Shown here piece after piece: positions 25,083-34,663 of a stretch of DNA of 64,000 bases. Source of the DNA: Candidatus Poribacteria bacterium (GTDB taxonomy: Bacteria > Poribacteria > WGA-4E > PCPOR2b). Position 1 is the stretch's first letter. Each line of letters begins with the position of its first letter. The notes beneath the pieces were generated by a model. That model did no database searches, was not told where the DNA came from, and saw nothing but the letters and a program-made list of their open reading frames with translations. The stretch covers positions 1-64,000 of the forward strand of contig JAPPKS010000003.1 in assembly GCA_028819845.1 (NCBI GenBank), read 5' to 3'. The position numbers were made by a program, and so were the translations under genes.

Positions 25083-25559
25083 ATGGAAGAAAATACACTG
25101 GACATGGCGAAAGCTGCCGCAGCTGCTGCGTTGAGCCGAAAGGCGCACAATACCTCGATTCTCGATTTGCGAGCCATGGCGGGCTTTACAGATTTTTTCG
25201 TGATATGCAGCGGCATCTCGGATATCCAGGTGGAAGGAATTTCTGAAGCAGTTTTGGAGAAGTTGAAGGACAATTGGGATGCACGCCCTTGGCATCGAGA
25301 AGGCGAACGTAAGTCAGATTGGATTTTGTTGGACTATGTCGATTTTGTTGTGCATATCTTTTTGGATGAAAAGCGTGCGTATTACAATCTTGAACGACTC
25401 TGGCATGAAGCCCCTACAATTGAAGTACCCGATGTAGAGGTCGAAGTTGAATATGATGAGTACGATGAAGATTTTGATGCGTTTGCGGACAACGATATCG
25501 ATTTTGGCGAGGACGTAAACATTGTTTCTACTGATTCAACAAGCGAAAGTGAGGGATGA
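25083..25559 (+). CDS. rsfS: Ribosomal silencing factor RsfS with acidic C-terminal tail
   Basis: RsfS (Iojap family) binds L14 on the 50S subunit and blocks subunit joining in starvation. The core is A-x-x-K-A-H-N-T-S-I-L-D-L, F-T-D-F-F-V-I-C-S-G, W-H-R-E-G-E and V-D-F-V-V-H-I-F. After residue 105 the protein adds about 50 residues almost entirely of Asp, Glu, Tyr and Val, which the family normally lacks. ATG 25083 is chosen because GGAG lies just before it; an ATG at 25053 is less likely. Its stop overlaps argS. Confidence 0.93.
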   Translation: MEENTLDMAKAAAAAALSRKAHNTSILDLRAMAGFTDFFVICSGISDIQVEGISEAVLEKLKDNWDARPWHREGERKSDWILLDYVDFVVHIFLDEKRAYYNLERLWHEAPTIEVPDVEVEVEYDEYDEDFDAFADNDIDFGEDVNIVSTDSTSESEG

Positions 25560-27322
25560 TGTCGATCGCCAACATTAAAACCGAGATTCTATCGGCGATG
25601 GAAGCCGCTTGTAAAACCGTGTTTGGTCAGCGTCCCCAGAATCTCAATCTAAATTATCCCCCGAAAGTCGAGTTTGGAGATTTTGCGGTCGGGTGTTTCC
25701 CCTTGGCGAAGCAGTTTCGCCAGAATCCTGCAAACATTGCCCAATCCATTGCCGCGGAAATTCAGCCGAATGAGTCTATTCAAAACGTAACTGCCGTTGG
25801 GCCGTATGTGAATTTTAAGCTTCACAGCAGTCTACTGTTTGGGGACGTGTGCACTGAAATCCGAAAGAAAAAAGCCTTCGACAACAACAACTTGGGAAAC
25901 GGTCGTCGGGTAATGGTCGAGTACCTGTCGCCTAACACCAACAAACCGCTGCATTTAGGGCACATTCGAAACGGTGTCCTCGGTATGGGCGTTTCCAACC
26001 TGCTTGAAGCCGCAGGGCACACGGTGATTAAAGCAAACCTTGTGAACGATAGAGGCGTGCACATCTGCAAATCCATGCTGGCGTGGAGTAAGTGGGCGAA
26101 CGGAGACACGCCGGAATCTACCGATACGAAGGGCGATCACTTCGTCGGCGAGTGGTACGTGCGCTACAATCAGGAAGCCAAAAAGAGTCCACAGCTACAA
26201 GAAGAAGTGCAGGCGATGCTCCGAAAATGGGAATCAGGCGACCCGGCGACAATTAAGCTGTGGGAGATGATGAACCAGTGGGTGTATTCCGGTTACGAGG
26301 AAACCTATCGAAGACTAGGCTTTGCGTTCGACGTATTCTATTACGAATCCAACACCTACACGCTTGGAAAAGACCTGGTTCAAATTGGCTTGCATAAGGG
26401 CGTGTTCAACGAAGCTGCAAGCGGGGCAGTCATAGCCCCACTTCCGACTGATGAGTTTGGCGCCGAGAAGGATGGAAGCCAGAAGGTCGTAACACTGCTC
26501 CGTAACGATGGCACCAGCGTCTACATCACACAGGATTTGGGCACAGCGAAGCTAAAGTTCGACGACCATCAACCGGACCGCTCAATCTACGTCGTTGCTA
26601 CAGAGCAAAATTACCACTTCCAATGTCTTTTCAAATTGCTCAATATGCTCGATTTTGAATGGGCGGACGGATGCTATCATCTCTCCTACGGTATGGTCAA
26701 TCTTCCGGAAGGCAAGATGAAATCACGGGAAGGCACGGTGGTTGATGCCGATGACTTGATTGAAGAGATGCGGCAACTCGCCGAAGATGAGATTCGGCGG
26801 CGTGATACCGAAAACACACTGTCTCATGAAGAAATCCAAAAGCGCGCGCTCGCTATTGGGCTAGCTGCCATTAAATTCTACCTTCTCCGCACGCGCCCCG
26901 AACTTGATATCAACTTTGATCCGAAAGAGTCAATCTCCTTTGACGGCTTTACAGGCCCCTATTGTCAATATGCCTATGCGCGCTGTGCCAGTATTCTGCG
27001 AAAGTCAAAAAATCGCGGTCTCGCGTCTATTGAACCGGATTACTCTCTTCTCGGAAACACCGAAGAGTTGGAACTCCTTCGCGTGTTAATTCAGTTTCCC
27101 GACGTCGTAGCAGAAGCCGCGGGCGAGTTCACTCTGGCTCGCATCTGCAATCATGTGTTCGCCATCGCGCAGGCCGTGAATCAATTTTATCACCGGCATC
27201 CTGTGCTTGCGGCGGAACCTGCGACGTTGGTGGCAGCCCGACTGGCGTTAGTAAGCGCTTCGGCGGTCGTCATCAGAAATTCACTGGCACTATTGGGAAT
27301 TGAAGCCCTTGAGGAGATGTAA
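25556..27322 (+). CDS. argS: Arginyl-tRNA synthetase
   Basis: A class I synthetase that charges tRNA-Arg. The N-terminal Arg-tRNA-synthetase domain is present, then the HIGH-type motif P-L-H-L-G-H-I-R-N-G near residue 140, the degenerate KMSKS equivalent G-K-M-K-S-R-E-G-T, and the DALR anticodon-binding helices at the end. 588 residues. Two ATG codons in tandem (25556, 25559) are possible starts; GAGGG lies just upstream, which slightly favours the second. It ends the nadD operon core. Confidence 0.96.
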   Translation: MMSIANIKTEILSAMEAACKTVFGQRPQNLNLNYPPKVEFGDFAVGCFPLAKQFRQNPANIAQSIAAEIQPNESIQNVTAVGPYVNFKLHSSLLFGDVCTEIRKKKAFDNNNLGNGRRVMVEYLSPNTNKPLHLGHIRNGVLGMGVSNLLEAAGHTVIKANLVNDRGVHICKSMLAWSKWANGDTPESTDTKGDHFVGEWYVRYNQEAKKSPQLQEEVQAMLRKWESGDPATIKLWEMMNQWVYSGYEETYRRLGFAFDVFYYESNTYTLGKDLVQIGLHKGVFNEAASGAVIAPLPTDEFGAEKDGSQKVVTLLRNDGTSVYITQDLGTAKLKFDDHQPDRSIYVVATEQNYHFQCLFKLLNMLDFEWADGCYHLSYGMVNLPEGKMKSREGTVVDADDLIEEMRQLAEDEIRRRDTENTLSHEEIQKRALAIGLAAIKFYLLRTRPELDINFDPKESISFDGFTGPYCQYAYARCASILRKSKNRGLASIEPDYSLLGNTEELELLRVLIQFPDVVAEAAGEFTLARICNHVFAIAQAVNQFYHRHPVLAAEPATLVAARLALVSASAVVIRNSLALLGIEALEEM

Positions 27323-27336
27323 GGAGCGAAACATTT

Positions 27337-27756
27337 ATGGAGAATTTTCGCATGAAAACGGGCAACGTAACCGAACCGGCCAGACCCGTAATTATTTACG
27401 ACGGCGAGTGCAATTTCTGTATTAGTGGAATCCGCCGTATTCGCGACAGAGATAAAGCCGACCAGTTTCTCTATACCCCAAGGCAGACACAAGATCTCCA
27501 CGCGCTTTATCCGCAGCTCCTCGAGATTGAGTCAAACGCGGGGATGCGGTTAATTGACCACGCCGGCAGGGTTCATTGTGGAGCAGACGCTGTTTATCAG
27601 ATTTACCGGCGAATTGGCAAGTTTCGCTATATCACATGGATCTACCCCGTGCCCGTCATTAAAACGCTGCTGAAAGGGATATACTTGATTATCTCAAAAA
27701 ACCGCTCTCGGTTGGGGCGTACAAAATGTGAATCCGACAGATGCCCGACCGAATGA
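27337..27756 (+). CDS. DCC-family thiol-disulfide oxidoreductase (DUF393)
   Basis: A small thioredoxin-like protein with the family mark Y-D-G-E-C-N-F-C-I-S near residue 22, in which C-x-x-C would be the redox pair. Later G-A-D-A-V-Y-Q-I-Y-R and C-terminal R-x-x-x-S-R match other members. The role is unknown; relatives occur in envelope and membrane redox systems. ATG 27337 follows GGAG, 14 bases after argS, and is probably cotranscribed with it. Confidence 0.87.
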   Translation: MENFRMKTGNVTEPARPVIIYDGECNFCISGIRRIRDRDKADQFLYTPRQTQDLHALYPQLLEIESNAGMRLIDHAGRVHCGADAVYQIYRRIGKFRYITWIYPVPVIKTLLKGIYLIISKNRSRLGRTKCESDRCPTE

Positions 27757-27866
27757 GGTGACGTCGTGATGGAGAAAACTTCCACACTCGGTAACACCGG
27801 ATGTGACGTTCACTGCACGTATGAGCTCCGAGAATTTCAGGTGGTCGATGTGCAACACTTGCAAGA

Positions 27867-29588
27867 ATGGCGAGAAAAATGCCAGCCTCGAAAGCTGTAG
27901 ACTGCGGGGATTACCTAGATTGCTCCCAAATGCACGCATGGGATATTGTGATCGCTGATGAGGCAATCCCTTCCGAAAGATATGCGGCGCAAGAATTTCA
28001 GCGGTGGTTTAGTCGTAGCACAGGACTCCAGCTTCCGCTGCGTTCAGCGGCTGAAGGGACATCGTGTCATGTCATTATTGGCGCAGATGCAGCGAATCTA
28101 AACCCCTCTGCAATGCAGGAGGAAGAACTGCAAATTAGCATCGAAAGAAATCGCCTGGTAATCGCCGGCGGTCGTCCGCGCGGTACACTTTACGGCGTAT
28201 ACCAATTTCTCGAAGATTACCTGGGCGTGCGTTTTCTTACATGCGATCATACACACGTACCGGATGCAACTGAGCTAAAGATTCCGTGCGGCACTCGTAC
28301 CTACACCCCTCCATTTTCGTTTCGGTGGAGCTTCTATCGGGAGAACGCGGCGCATCCCGAATTTGCCGCAAAACTCCGGGTCAACACCGTCACAGGTGAA
28401 GACCGGCTTGGCGGCAACACCTGTCAATCGCTTATCAACCACTCCTTCCACCTACTGGTGCCATACAACGAATACGGGGAATCCGATCCGGAATTTTATG
28501 CGTTGGTGGACGGTGAGCGCGATACTCGCACGCGCGGCGGAGGGCCGCAATTGTGTGTCACTAATCCGGAGGTTGTTGAAACTGCGGCAGCAGCCGTGAT
28601 TAAAAGACTAAACGACCAACCCTTAGCACGCAATATCAGTGTGAGTCAAGCTGATACCAACGCATACTGCCGTTGTAATGCATGTGAAGAAATCAACGGG
28701 CGTGAAGACACACCAATGGGTGCTCAGCTTACATTTGTTAATGCTGTAGCTGAAAGAGTCGAGAAGGCTCATCCAGACGTGAAAATTGGGACGCTCGCGT
28801 ATTGGTACACACGGAAAGCCCCGATAACCATCCGCCCGAGGCACAATGTCCAGATCCAATTGTGCAGCATCGAGTGTTGCACGTTGCACCCAATCGATGA
28901 TTCAAAATGCGAAAAGAACCGTGCTTTCTGCCGGGATGCGGACGAGTGGGGGAAGATCTGCAATGACATCTGGATTTGGAACTACAACACGAATTTCCAC
29001 GCCTATGATTTGCCCTTTCCGAACCTGCGCGTTATTGGTCCCAATGTCCGTTACTTTTTGCGCAATAACGCCAAAGGGGTGTTCATGCAGGCGAACGGCA
29101 GCAGCACGACCGGCGAGCTATGCGACCTGCGGAACTACATCATCGCCCGCCTGATTTGGGACCCTGAGCTTGATGATGAAGCGCTCTGCGGCGAATTTGT
29201 TAGATTGCACTACGGAGGCGCAGCACAACCCATTTTGGACTATATAAATCGGCTCCACGATAATGCCGATGCCCGCGGACTTCATCCGGGTTGCTTTCCA
29301 TTACCGCACGAGGTTGGGTTGGATGCCGAGTTCGCACGAGAAATATTTGAATACTTTGAACGGGCACTCGCCATGTCGGATGATGATGTAATTCGAGCAC
29401 GAGTGGAGAAAGCTTCCATTTGTGCGTATAGGGCCATGATTGCCACGGGCGATGAAATCCCGCCTGCGGAGCGCACACAACTCATCGAACGGTACATCAC
29501 TTTGTGTCAGCGCTACGAGATGACCCATGCTGCCGAAAACAGGCTTGCATCAGACTACTTTGAAGAATTGAAGTCGTCGTTAATATGA
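27867..29588 (+). CDS. DUF4838 protein (GH20/GH67-like N-domain plus TIM barrel)
   Basis: 573 residues. The first 130 have the alpha/beta layout of the N-terminal domain of hexosaminidases and alpha-glucuronidases, with A-A-Q-E-F-Q-R-W-F and R-G-T-L-Y-G-V-Y-Q-F-L-E-D-Y-L-G-V-R-F. This is followed by DUF4838 features: S-V-S-Q-A-D-T-N-A-Y-C-R-C-x-x-C and a cysteine pair near residue 330. DUF4838 proteins are found in polysaccharide-using bacteria and are thought to be glycosidases, though no activity is well established. No signal peptide is visible. The start is not certain; ATG 27867 or ATG 27879 are both possible. It precedes a VOC gene by 63 bases. Confidence 0.8.
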   Translation: MARKMPASKAVDCGDYLDCSQMHAWDIVIADEAIPSERYAAQEFQRWFSRSTGLQLPLRSAAEGTSCHVIIGADAANLNPSAMQEEELQISIERNRLVIAGGRPRGTLYGVYQFLEDYLGVRFLTCDHTHVPDATELKIPCGTRTYTPPFSFRWSFYRENAAHPEFAAKLRVNTVTGEDRLGGNTCQSLINHSFHLLVPYNEYGESDPEFYALVDGERDTRTRGGGPQLCVTNPEVVETAAAAVIKRLNDQPLARNISVSQADTNAYCRCNACEEINGREDTPMGAQLTFVNAVAERVEKAHPDVKIGTLAYWYTRKAPITIRPRHNVQIQLCSIECCTLHPIDDSKCEKNRAFCRDADEWGKICNDIWIWNYNTNFHAYDLPFPNLRVIGPNVRYFLRNNAKGVFMQANGSSTTGELCDLRNYIIARLIWDPELDDEALCGEFVRLHYGGAAQPILDYINRLHDNADARGLHPGCFPLPHEVGLDAEFAREIFEYFERALAMSDDDVIRARVEKASICAYRAMIATGDEIPPAERTQLIERYITLCQRYEMTHAAENRLASDYFEELKSSLI

Positions 29589-29651
29589 GTTGACGGTGTT
29601 AAAGACTACTGCCTTTCTGACTCAAAAAATAGGTAGTGAGAGTACTTGCCA

Positions 29652-30059
29652 ATGGCTTCATTGAGGCATATTGCAATCCGAGCGGGCGATATGGAAGCGT
29701 CAAGACGGTTTTATGAGATTCTCGGATTGAAATATATCGGCCATCGTCCAAGCGGCAAGGGAATCGACCTCACCGACGGTACACTCAACATGACAATCAT
29801 ACAGTATGATGGAGAAGAACGTCAGCCGTTAGAGGAGGGAACAGAATTTGTACACTTTGGGTTAATTGTGGCTGATTTAGAGTGTACTTACAAAGCTCTT
29901 CGGGAGACAGGCGCACGGCTGTTGCGTGATGATGTCAAAATTCGGGATGAAATTGACATGGAAACACCGCCAGTGCGATCTTTTAAGGTTGCTGATCCAG
30001 ATGGAAATGTAATCGACATCACTTGTGCCGAAGATGAATGGCGCGGCGCTACACCCTAG
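29652..30059 (+). CDS. VOC-family protein (glyoxalase/dioxygenase fold)
   Basis: A 135-residue vicinal-oxygen-chelate protein. L-R-H-I-A-I-R-A-G-D gives the first metal His, E-F-V-H-F-G-L-I-V the second, and P-D-G-N-V-I-D-I the conserved end. Members are lyases, isomerases or fosfomycin-type resistance enzymes; nothing decides among these here. ATG 29652 is preferred to the upstream TTG. Confidence 0.85.
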   Translation: MASLRHIAIRAGDMEASRRFYEILGLKYIGHRPSGKGIDLTDGTLNMTIIQYDGEERQPLEEGTEFVHFGLIVADLECTYKALRETGARLLRDDVKIRDEIDMETPPVRSFKVADPDGNVIDITCAEDEWRGATP

Positions 30060-30183
30060 TTGTGTGTCAAACGGTGTAATAATACCCCGGTGAAATCGGC
30101 GTTTAGCGGGCAGCCGTTGCCAGATGCAAATGGGGGCTACTAAGCCGGAGTCGCTATAAAGCCTCGCCTTTCTACCGCTGAAC

Positions 30184-30927
30184 TCAATCTGGCGTAGCGA
30201 GAATCAGCGTGACGTTATCCTCGCCGCCGTAGTCAAGCGAGGCGTCAATTAGGTTATGGCAGGCGGCATCGAGGTTTGGTGCAGCGGCGATGAGTCTTGC
30301 GATTTCAGCATCGTCAACAATCATGTCGTGCAGCCCATCGGTACATGCAAGAACGAGATCGCCTTGTTTGACCGGATAACAACCGGTGTCAATTTTTAAT
30401 GTCGGTTCCAAGCCAACTGCGTTACGGATAATGTTTCGTTGTGGGTGCACACGTGCTGTTTCAGGCGAAATTTTGCCCGCATCTACCATCTCTTGAACGA
30501 GAGAATGATCTTTCGTAACCTGCGTTAACGCGCCATCCCTTAATATGTAGAGCCGGCTATCACCAACGTGAACGTAGCAGAGGTGCGCGCCATTTAGGAA
30601 ACCGTTTGTCAGTGTTGTGCCCATACCGTCCGGGATACCGAGTTGCTGCGATTGAGCGTAAATACGGCGGTTCGATTCCATGGTAAGTTCCGTCAGTATA
30701 CTGATTTTTTCAGATGGGGCCTTGGATTGGCTGAATGTGGAGTCGCAGTTTAGTTCTTCCACCCAATTCTGAAATACTGCTACAGCCATCTGACTAGCAA
30801 TTCCGCCTGCGCTGTGGCCGCCCATCCCATCTGCAATCACGAACAGATTGTTTTTGGGATTGACATAGAAACAATCCTCGTTGTGTGCGCGGCGGATTCC
30901 CCGGTCTGTTTGGGCGGCAAATTTCAT
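30184..30927 (-). CDS. PP2C-type serine/threonine phosphatase (Stp1/PrpC-like)
   Basis: A metal-dependent protein phosphatase with all the PP2C marks: D-R-G-I-R-R-A-H-N-E-D-C, A-D-G-M-G-G-H-S-A-G-G-I-A, H-V-G-D-S-R-L-Y and A-C-T-D-G-L-H-D. The end has G-G-E-D-N-V-T-L. It removes phosphate from Ser/Thr proteins and usually works with a Hanks-type kinase; no kinase gene lies in the window. 247 residues. Convergent with the VOC gene. Confidence 0.93.
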   Translation of the reverse strand: MKFAAQTDRGIRRAHNEDCFYVNPKNNLFVIADGMGGHSAGGIASQMAVAVFQNWVEELNCDSTFSQSKAPSEKISILTELTMESNRRIYAQSQQLGIPDGMGTTLTNGFLNGAHLCYVHVGDSRLYILRDGALTQVTKDHSLVQEMVDAGKISPETARVHPQRNIIRNAVGLEPTLKIDTGCYPVKQGDLVLACTDGLHDMIVDDAEIARLIAAAPNLDAACHNLIDASLDYGGEDNVTLILATPD

Positions 30928-31084
30928 TTTCGTCCAATCTGGGAGTCGGTTTCAGAGTCACATAGCAATTTAGAAATGTGACGAGTATTTCGCCGGCGTG
31001 CCTCTGTTAAAGTGTACTAAGGATAGAAACGAGTAGACTTGACGTAGGTTTCACCGTGTTCGATCGAATGGGAGCACGCTGGAC

Positions 31085-31498
31085 TTAAGACTCTGCCAAA
31101 CACTGTGTGCGGTATTCTTGAAAATACCGCGGGTAAACCTTGATTGCAGCCTTAATCAGGGGCGCAAGATTTAGCATCTTTGACAACGAGCCGTCGAACA
31201 CAATCTGCCGCTTTGTAATCGCCTCCATTACGTTGATTTCACCCATCCAGAACCGATGGGCTACATCCCCTGTCATAGCAAGTTTTAAATCAGGGTTTTG
31301 CTCACATTCGCCGTAAAAGATGGATTGCTCGCCGTGATTCAAAATCAGTGACATGGAAGCTGCCGGTTCTGTGAATGTAAACCTGATGGTTAAATCCAGC
31401 GACTTCAGTCCATTCTCCGCTTCTGTCTGAGATTCCATCTGCTCCAACAAGCCGCCAAAACAGGTGTAGAGTTCAGCCGCAGTCTGAAAAACCGGCAT
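31085..31498 (-). CDS. SCP2-like sterol/lipid-binding domain protein
   Basis: 137 residues with the SCP2 layout, including D-L-T-I-R-F-T-F, L-K-L-A-M-T-G-D and W-M-G-E-I-N-V-M-E-A-I-T-K-R-Q-I, followed by F-D-G-S-L-S-K-M-L-N-L-A. SCP2 domains hold lipids or act as an accessory domain of other enzymes. ATG 31498 is chosen because AAAGGA precedes it; the frame remains open for 36 codons upstream but without a ribosome site. It is near the end of the glycan operon and its link with it is unclear. Confidence 0.8.
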   Translation of the reverse strand: MPVFQTAAELYTCFGGLLEQMESQTEAENGLKSLDLTIRFTFTEPAASMSLILNHGEQSIFYGECEQNPDLKLAMTGDVAHRFWMGEINVMEAITKRQIVFDGSLSKMLNLAPLIKAAIKVYPRYFQEYRTQCLAES

Positions 31499-31628
31499 AG
31501 ATTCAAATCCTTTCAAATAGTTAAGCGAAAAGTCTTCTGCCTTTCGTGTAGACGGTGTGATTAGACCACGCAACGCCCCGTTTGTGCCAGGCAATTTTGA
31601 AAACACCGATGAACCGCCGCGCGCATAC

Positions 31629-32486
31629 TTACGATATACCGGCTTGCCTCCAAACCGTATCCAATGATTCGGATGTGGCTTGTGCGGCTTCCATCGGCGA
31701 CATGTGATCTGCCGGTTTCCTCAGGGGTTCAGCCGCAACCGGACCGTCATAGCCGAGGTCGCTGACAATTCGGATGAATTCACCCAGCGGCACAACCCCC
31801 GTTTCGGCTGGCATTGCGCGCACGCCATCGACCTGATCATCCACATCAACGCCCGCCGGGGCATCGCAAATGTGGACGGACACTATATCATCCACGTTTA
31901 GTTTCTTTAAATCCGCAATAGTTTCGTGCGCAACATACCAGTGCCATGCATCCAGCAGTAAGCGGACGTTGCCCGTGCCTATCCCCGCGCCGAGCGCCAA
32001 CATACCGTCCATGCTATGGACGAACCCGTACTTAGACGATGCGCGGCTTGTGCTGGGCGCAATATACTCTAAACCGAGCGCATGACCGTTATCTTTTAGG
32101 ATCTCCGCGGCAGGACGAAGGCGTTTAACGTGGAAATCCCAGTTCTCGGTAAATGTGAGTTCATCCGACCACCCCGGTAGAGCACTGGTGCAGCGAAAAC
32201 AGCCGAGGTCAGCCGCGAGTTGCGCAAATTTGGCGAAACGCGATAGGCTTTCGTAATATGCTGCGCCGCTCGCGCGCCAGTCGATTTCTAGTCCCCATGC
32301 GCCCATCTGCAATCCAGCCTCCGACCAAAGGTCTTTGACATACTGGATTGAGTGCGTCTCAGCTAACGTGCTTGCTTCGACGATGTTGAGATCCGTCCCA
32401 CCAAATCCCGTGGACTTCGCCAACTCTAATGATTCGTGTATATTCGCCTGGATGCCGATGCCGCCCGGAGCTAAATTCTTGAACAT
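31629..32486 (-). CDS. Sugar phosphate isomerase/epimerase (xylose-isomerase-like TIM barrel)
   Basis: 285 residues. The metal ligands are readable: L-G-L-E-Y-I-A-P (Glu), L-L-L-D-A-W-H-W-Y-V (Asp and His), V-S-V-H-I-C-D-A (His) and A-A-E-P-L (Glu). Enzymes of this fold interconvert or dehydrate sugars and inositols. ATG 32486 has GGAGG eight bases upstream. It comes just after a glycosidase gene in the same direction, fitting a step that converts the released sugar. Confidence 0.85.
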   Translation of the reverse strand: MFKNLAPGGIGIQANIHESLELAKSTGFGGTDLNIVEASTLAETHSIQYVKDLWSEAGLQMGAWGLEIDWRASGAAYYESLSRFAKFAQLAADLGCFRCTSALPGWSDELTFTENWDFHVKRLRPAAEILKDNGHALGLEYIAPSTSRASSKYGFVHSMDGMLALGAGIGTGNVRLLLDAWHWYVAHETIADLKKLNVDDIVSVHICDAPAGVDVDDQVDGVRAMPAETGVVPLGEFIRIVSDLGYDGPVAAEPLRKPADHMSPMEAAQATSESLDTVWRQAGIS

Positions 32487-32525
32487 AGTGATTCCTCCAT
32501 ATCTAAATTGGTGCACGAAATTTTA

Positions 32526-32554
32526 AAACTATGTCAATGACTGAAATTTGTCAA
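32526..32554 (-). promoter_or_regulatory. Possible internal promoter before the isomerase gene
   Basis: Minus-strand TTGACA (32549-32554) is perfect; 17 bases on is TAGTTT (32526-32531), a poor -10. It lies between the glycosidase stop and the isomerase start. Confidence 0.4.
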
Positions 32555-32574
32555 GCTGTAGGACAACGTCACGC

Positions 32575-34536
32575 TTACGCCTCAAACACTAGCAATTCGT
32601 AGCCGCAGACTTCAGGAACTGAAACGTGCACATACCCTTCCGACACCGTGAAGTCGAGCTTTTCACCGGTAGGCGCAAGGTAGACCGATTTGGGAAATAT
32701 CTCATCAATTCTTAGTGATACGCTAATGTCGCGCACAAATATCGGCTCTTCTATAATCTGCGCTTTGCCCCGCAGTTCCGGCACATACGTGAGCAGGTGT
32801 ACCATCCGCCGGTTTTCCGCCGCTGTCACAGTAACCTGGCCAAAGGACGGAAGGTTGTCAACCTTTACGATAGGATTGGGAAGCAGGCGCACCAGACAAT
32901 TTCGGAACAGAATTCTGTGCGGAACGACGGCGTGGTTGATATAGTGTTTAAGGATCGGGAAGCTGAAATGGAATACATTTCCGCAATTCACCAGCGCCGG
33001 CCGGCCCGTGTCCGCCTTGGGCGGAATGTAAAGATGTTCGTGGTACAAATCCCATTCTTCGTGGTTGAAATACGGTTTATGCAGCTTGGCTAAGACTTCC
33101 GAACCTTCCGCAGCAGTCATGGCAATTCCCGGCTCGTATACCGTTGTCAGCATATCGGGCAGTTCATAATTTATACCGGGCTGTGCCTCAAAGAAGGTAA
33201 AATTATACGGCTCTGGCCCTTCGTAATTCACCTTGTAAGCATCTAACGCAAATCCACTCTTATCCGGTTTTAATCCCGCATAGGCAGAGCTAATAATCGC
33301 ACCGCCATTCTCAAGGTACTGGGCTAACGACGCCGCATGTTTTTCGTCCAATGGGACATCATCCGGTAGAATCACCACTTGGTAACCGGAAAGATCTATA
33401 TCCCCGTCGCTCATGTCAAACTGGCAATTCAATTCCGACAGCATTCTTGCAGCACCTTGGAGACTGTGTCCCTGTCGAATTCGGTATTCACCCGGAACCC
33501 GGCTCAGACGCGGATCGAGAACCACAATTTCGGATAAAGCGCTCGCCCCCGCCGTCCACGGCTCCATCGCTTCAATTTCTGCATAAGTATTTCCAATCAG
33601 CCGATACACCTCCGGATCCAGCTTACCGCGCGGATGCATGTGGTCACCAATTGAGCAGGTTCCTCCATTGATAATCGAATAATAACAGTCGAACCTTAGA
33701 GAATGCTCAGTCCTTATCCCGCCAAAGTCCCCCCAACTCTTATGAAATCTGCCGGTCATCGTAAAGTAGGGTTTGTCCAAAGTACGCGCATATCTGATGG
33801 CGAAAGGCAGATAGTCGTAGCCCCACGCAGGAGGAAGAACCTCCAACTCAATATGGGTTGGCTGGTTTCTGTAGCGAATACCGTTGAAGTAAAGATAAAT
33901 GCCCGGCGCCAGTTGACGCGCTCGGTTTTTGACCTTTTCGAGAAAAGCGTCCGTCATTCGCACACAAAATTCGCCGACCTGATCGTCGTCGAATTTGTCC
34001 AGACCTGATGCGTCCATATCGGAAAGGCATTCTACGCCGTAACAGGGTGAAAGGTCGAAGCAGTCCAGAAAAAGTCCATCAACGGGGTAGTTCGTCAAGA
34101 GTTCGTCCACCATGCGCAGGAGGTGTTCTCCATAACTGGTATTCAAGCACATGCTTCTGAAATAATGCCCCATCTCCGATACATTGTAAACCTGTCCGGC
34201 TTTGTTTAGTTTACACCATTCCCGGTGCCGCAGCGCATGTTCATGGTCGAGCCCGGCGTTAATATACGCCGCTACCCTGATGTTTTGACCGTGACACGCC
34301 TCAATCATTGGGCCAAGCATGTCATCCGTCTGGATTCCCGGATGAACAATACCGACCTCTGTTGGATAATAGGCAAAACCTAAGTTGCATCGCGCAAAGA
34401 CGGTGATGAAATCCACATGTGCGTCGCTAAGCGTTTGCGCAAATTCATCGGCGTTAAATTCAATTCCAACGTCCTCAACCCTCGGCATCGTGTGGAAATC
34501 GAGGTGCACCGCTCTCTTGGGAAATTTTTCATCCAT
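32575..34536 (-). CDS. Glycoside hydrolase of the HypGH6/beta-galactosidase-trimerisation type
   Basis: A 653-residue TIM-barrel hydrolase. The barrel part has I-R-V-A-A-Y-I-N-A-G-L-D and P-V-D-G-L-F-L-D-C-F-D, the end of a strand where an acid residue is expected. After residue 380 comes a flavodoxin-like region, G-Y-Q-V-V-I-L-P-D-D-V followed by L-E-N-G-G-A-I-I, as in the GH42 trimerisation domain. No signal peptide is seen, so it works in the cytosol or by another route. Substrate unknown. The first in-frame ATG, 34536, is chosen; TTG 34569 lacks a good ribosome site. It lies in a minus-strand run of glycan genes. Confidence 0.78.
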   Translation of the reverse strand: MDEKFPKRAVHLDFHTMPRVEDVGIEFNADEFAQTLSDAHVDFITVFARCNLGFAYYPTEVGIVHPGIQTDDMLGPMIEACHGQNIRVAAYINAGLDHEHALRHREWCKLNKAGQVYNVSEMGHYFRSMCLNTSYGEHLLRMVDELLTNYPVDGLFLDCFDLSPCYGVECLSDMDASGLDKFDDDQVGEFCVRMTDAFLEKVKNRARQLAPGIYLYFNGIRYRNQPTHIELEVLPPAWGYDYLPFAIRYARTLDKPYFTMTGRFHKSWGDFGGIRTEHSLRFDCYYSIINGGTCSIGDHMHPRGKLDPEVYRLIGNTYAEIEAMEPWTAGASALSEIVVLDPRLSRVPGEYRIRQGHSLQGAARMLSELNCQFDMSDGDIDLSGYQVVILPDDVPLDEKHAASLAQYLENGGAIISSAYAGLKPDKSGFALDAYKVNYEGPEPYNFTFFEAQPGINYELPDMLTTVYEPGIAMTAAEGSEVLAKLHKPYFNHEEWDLYHEHLYIPPKADTGRPALVNCGNVFHFSFPILKHYINHAVVPHRILFRNCLVRLLPNPIVKVDNLPSFGQVTVTAAENRRMVHLLTYVPELRGKAQIIEEPIFVRDISVSLRIDEIFPKSVYLAPTGEKLDFTVSEGYVHVSVPEVCGYELLVFEA

Positions 34537-34663
34537 GGTGTGTTTACCGTAGCGTTTTGAACCGCTCAATCCGAGAACGGTGTTGAGCGGTAAGAGTCGG
34601 TATGTGTTCGTATGTTATAAAACAACGGGAGTCTACTGCGCCGTCCACGAGATGCATTTAACC

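Noticed and set aside
30660-30690. A GGTTCGATTCC tRNA-like sequence
   Set aside because: It is inside the PP2C gene and no cloverleaf can be built around it.
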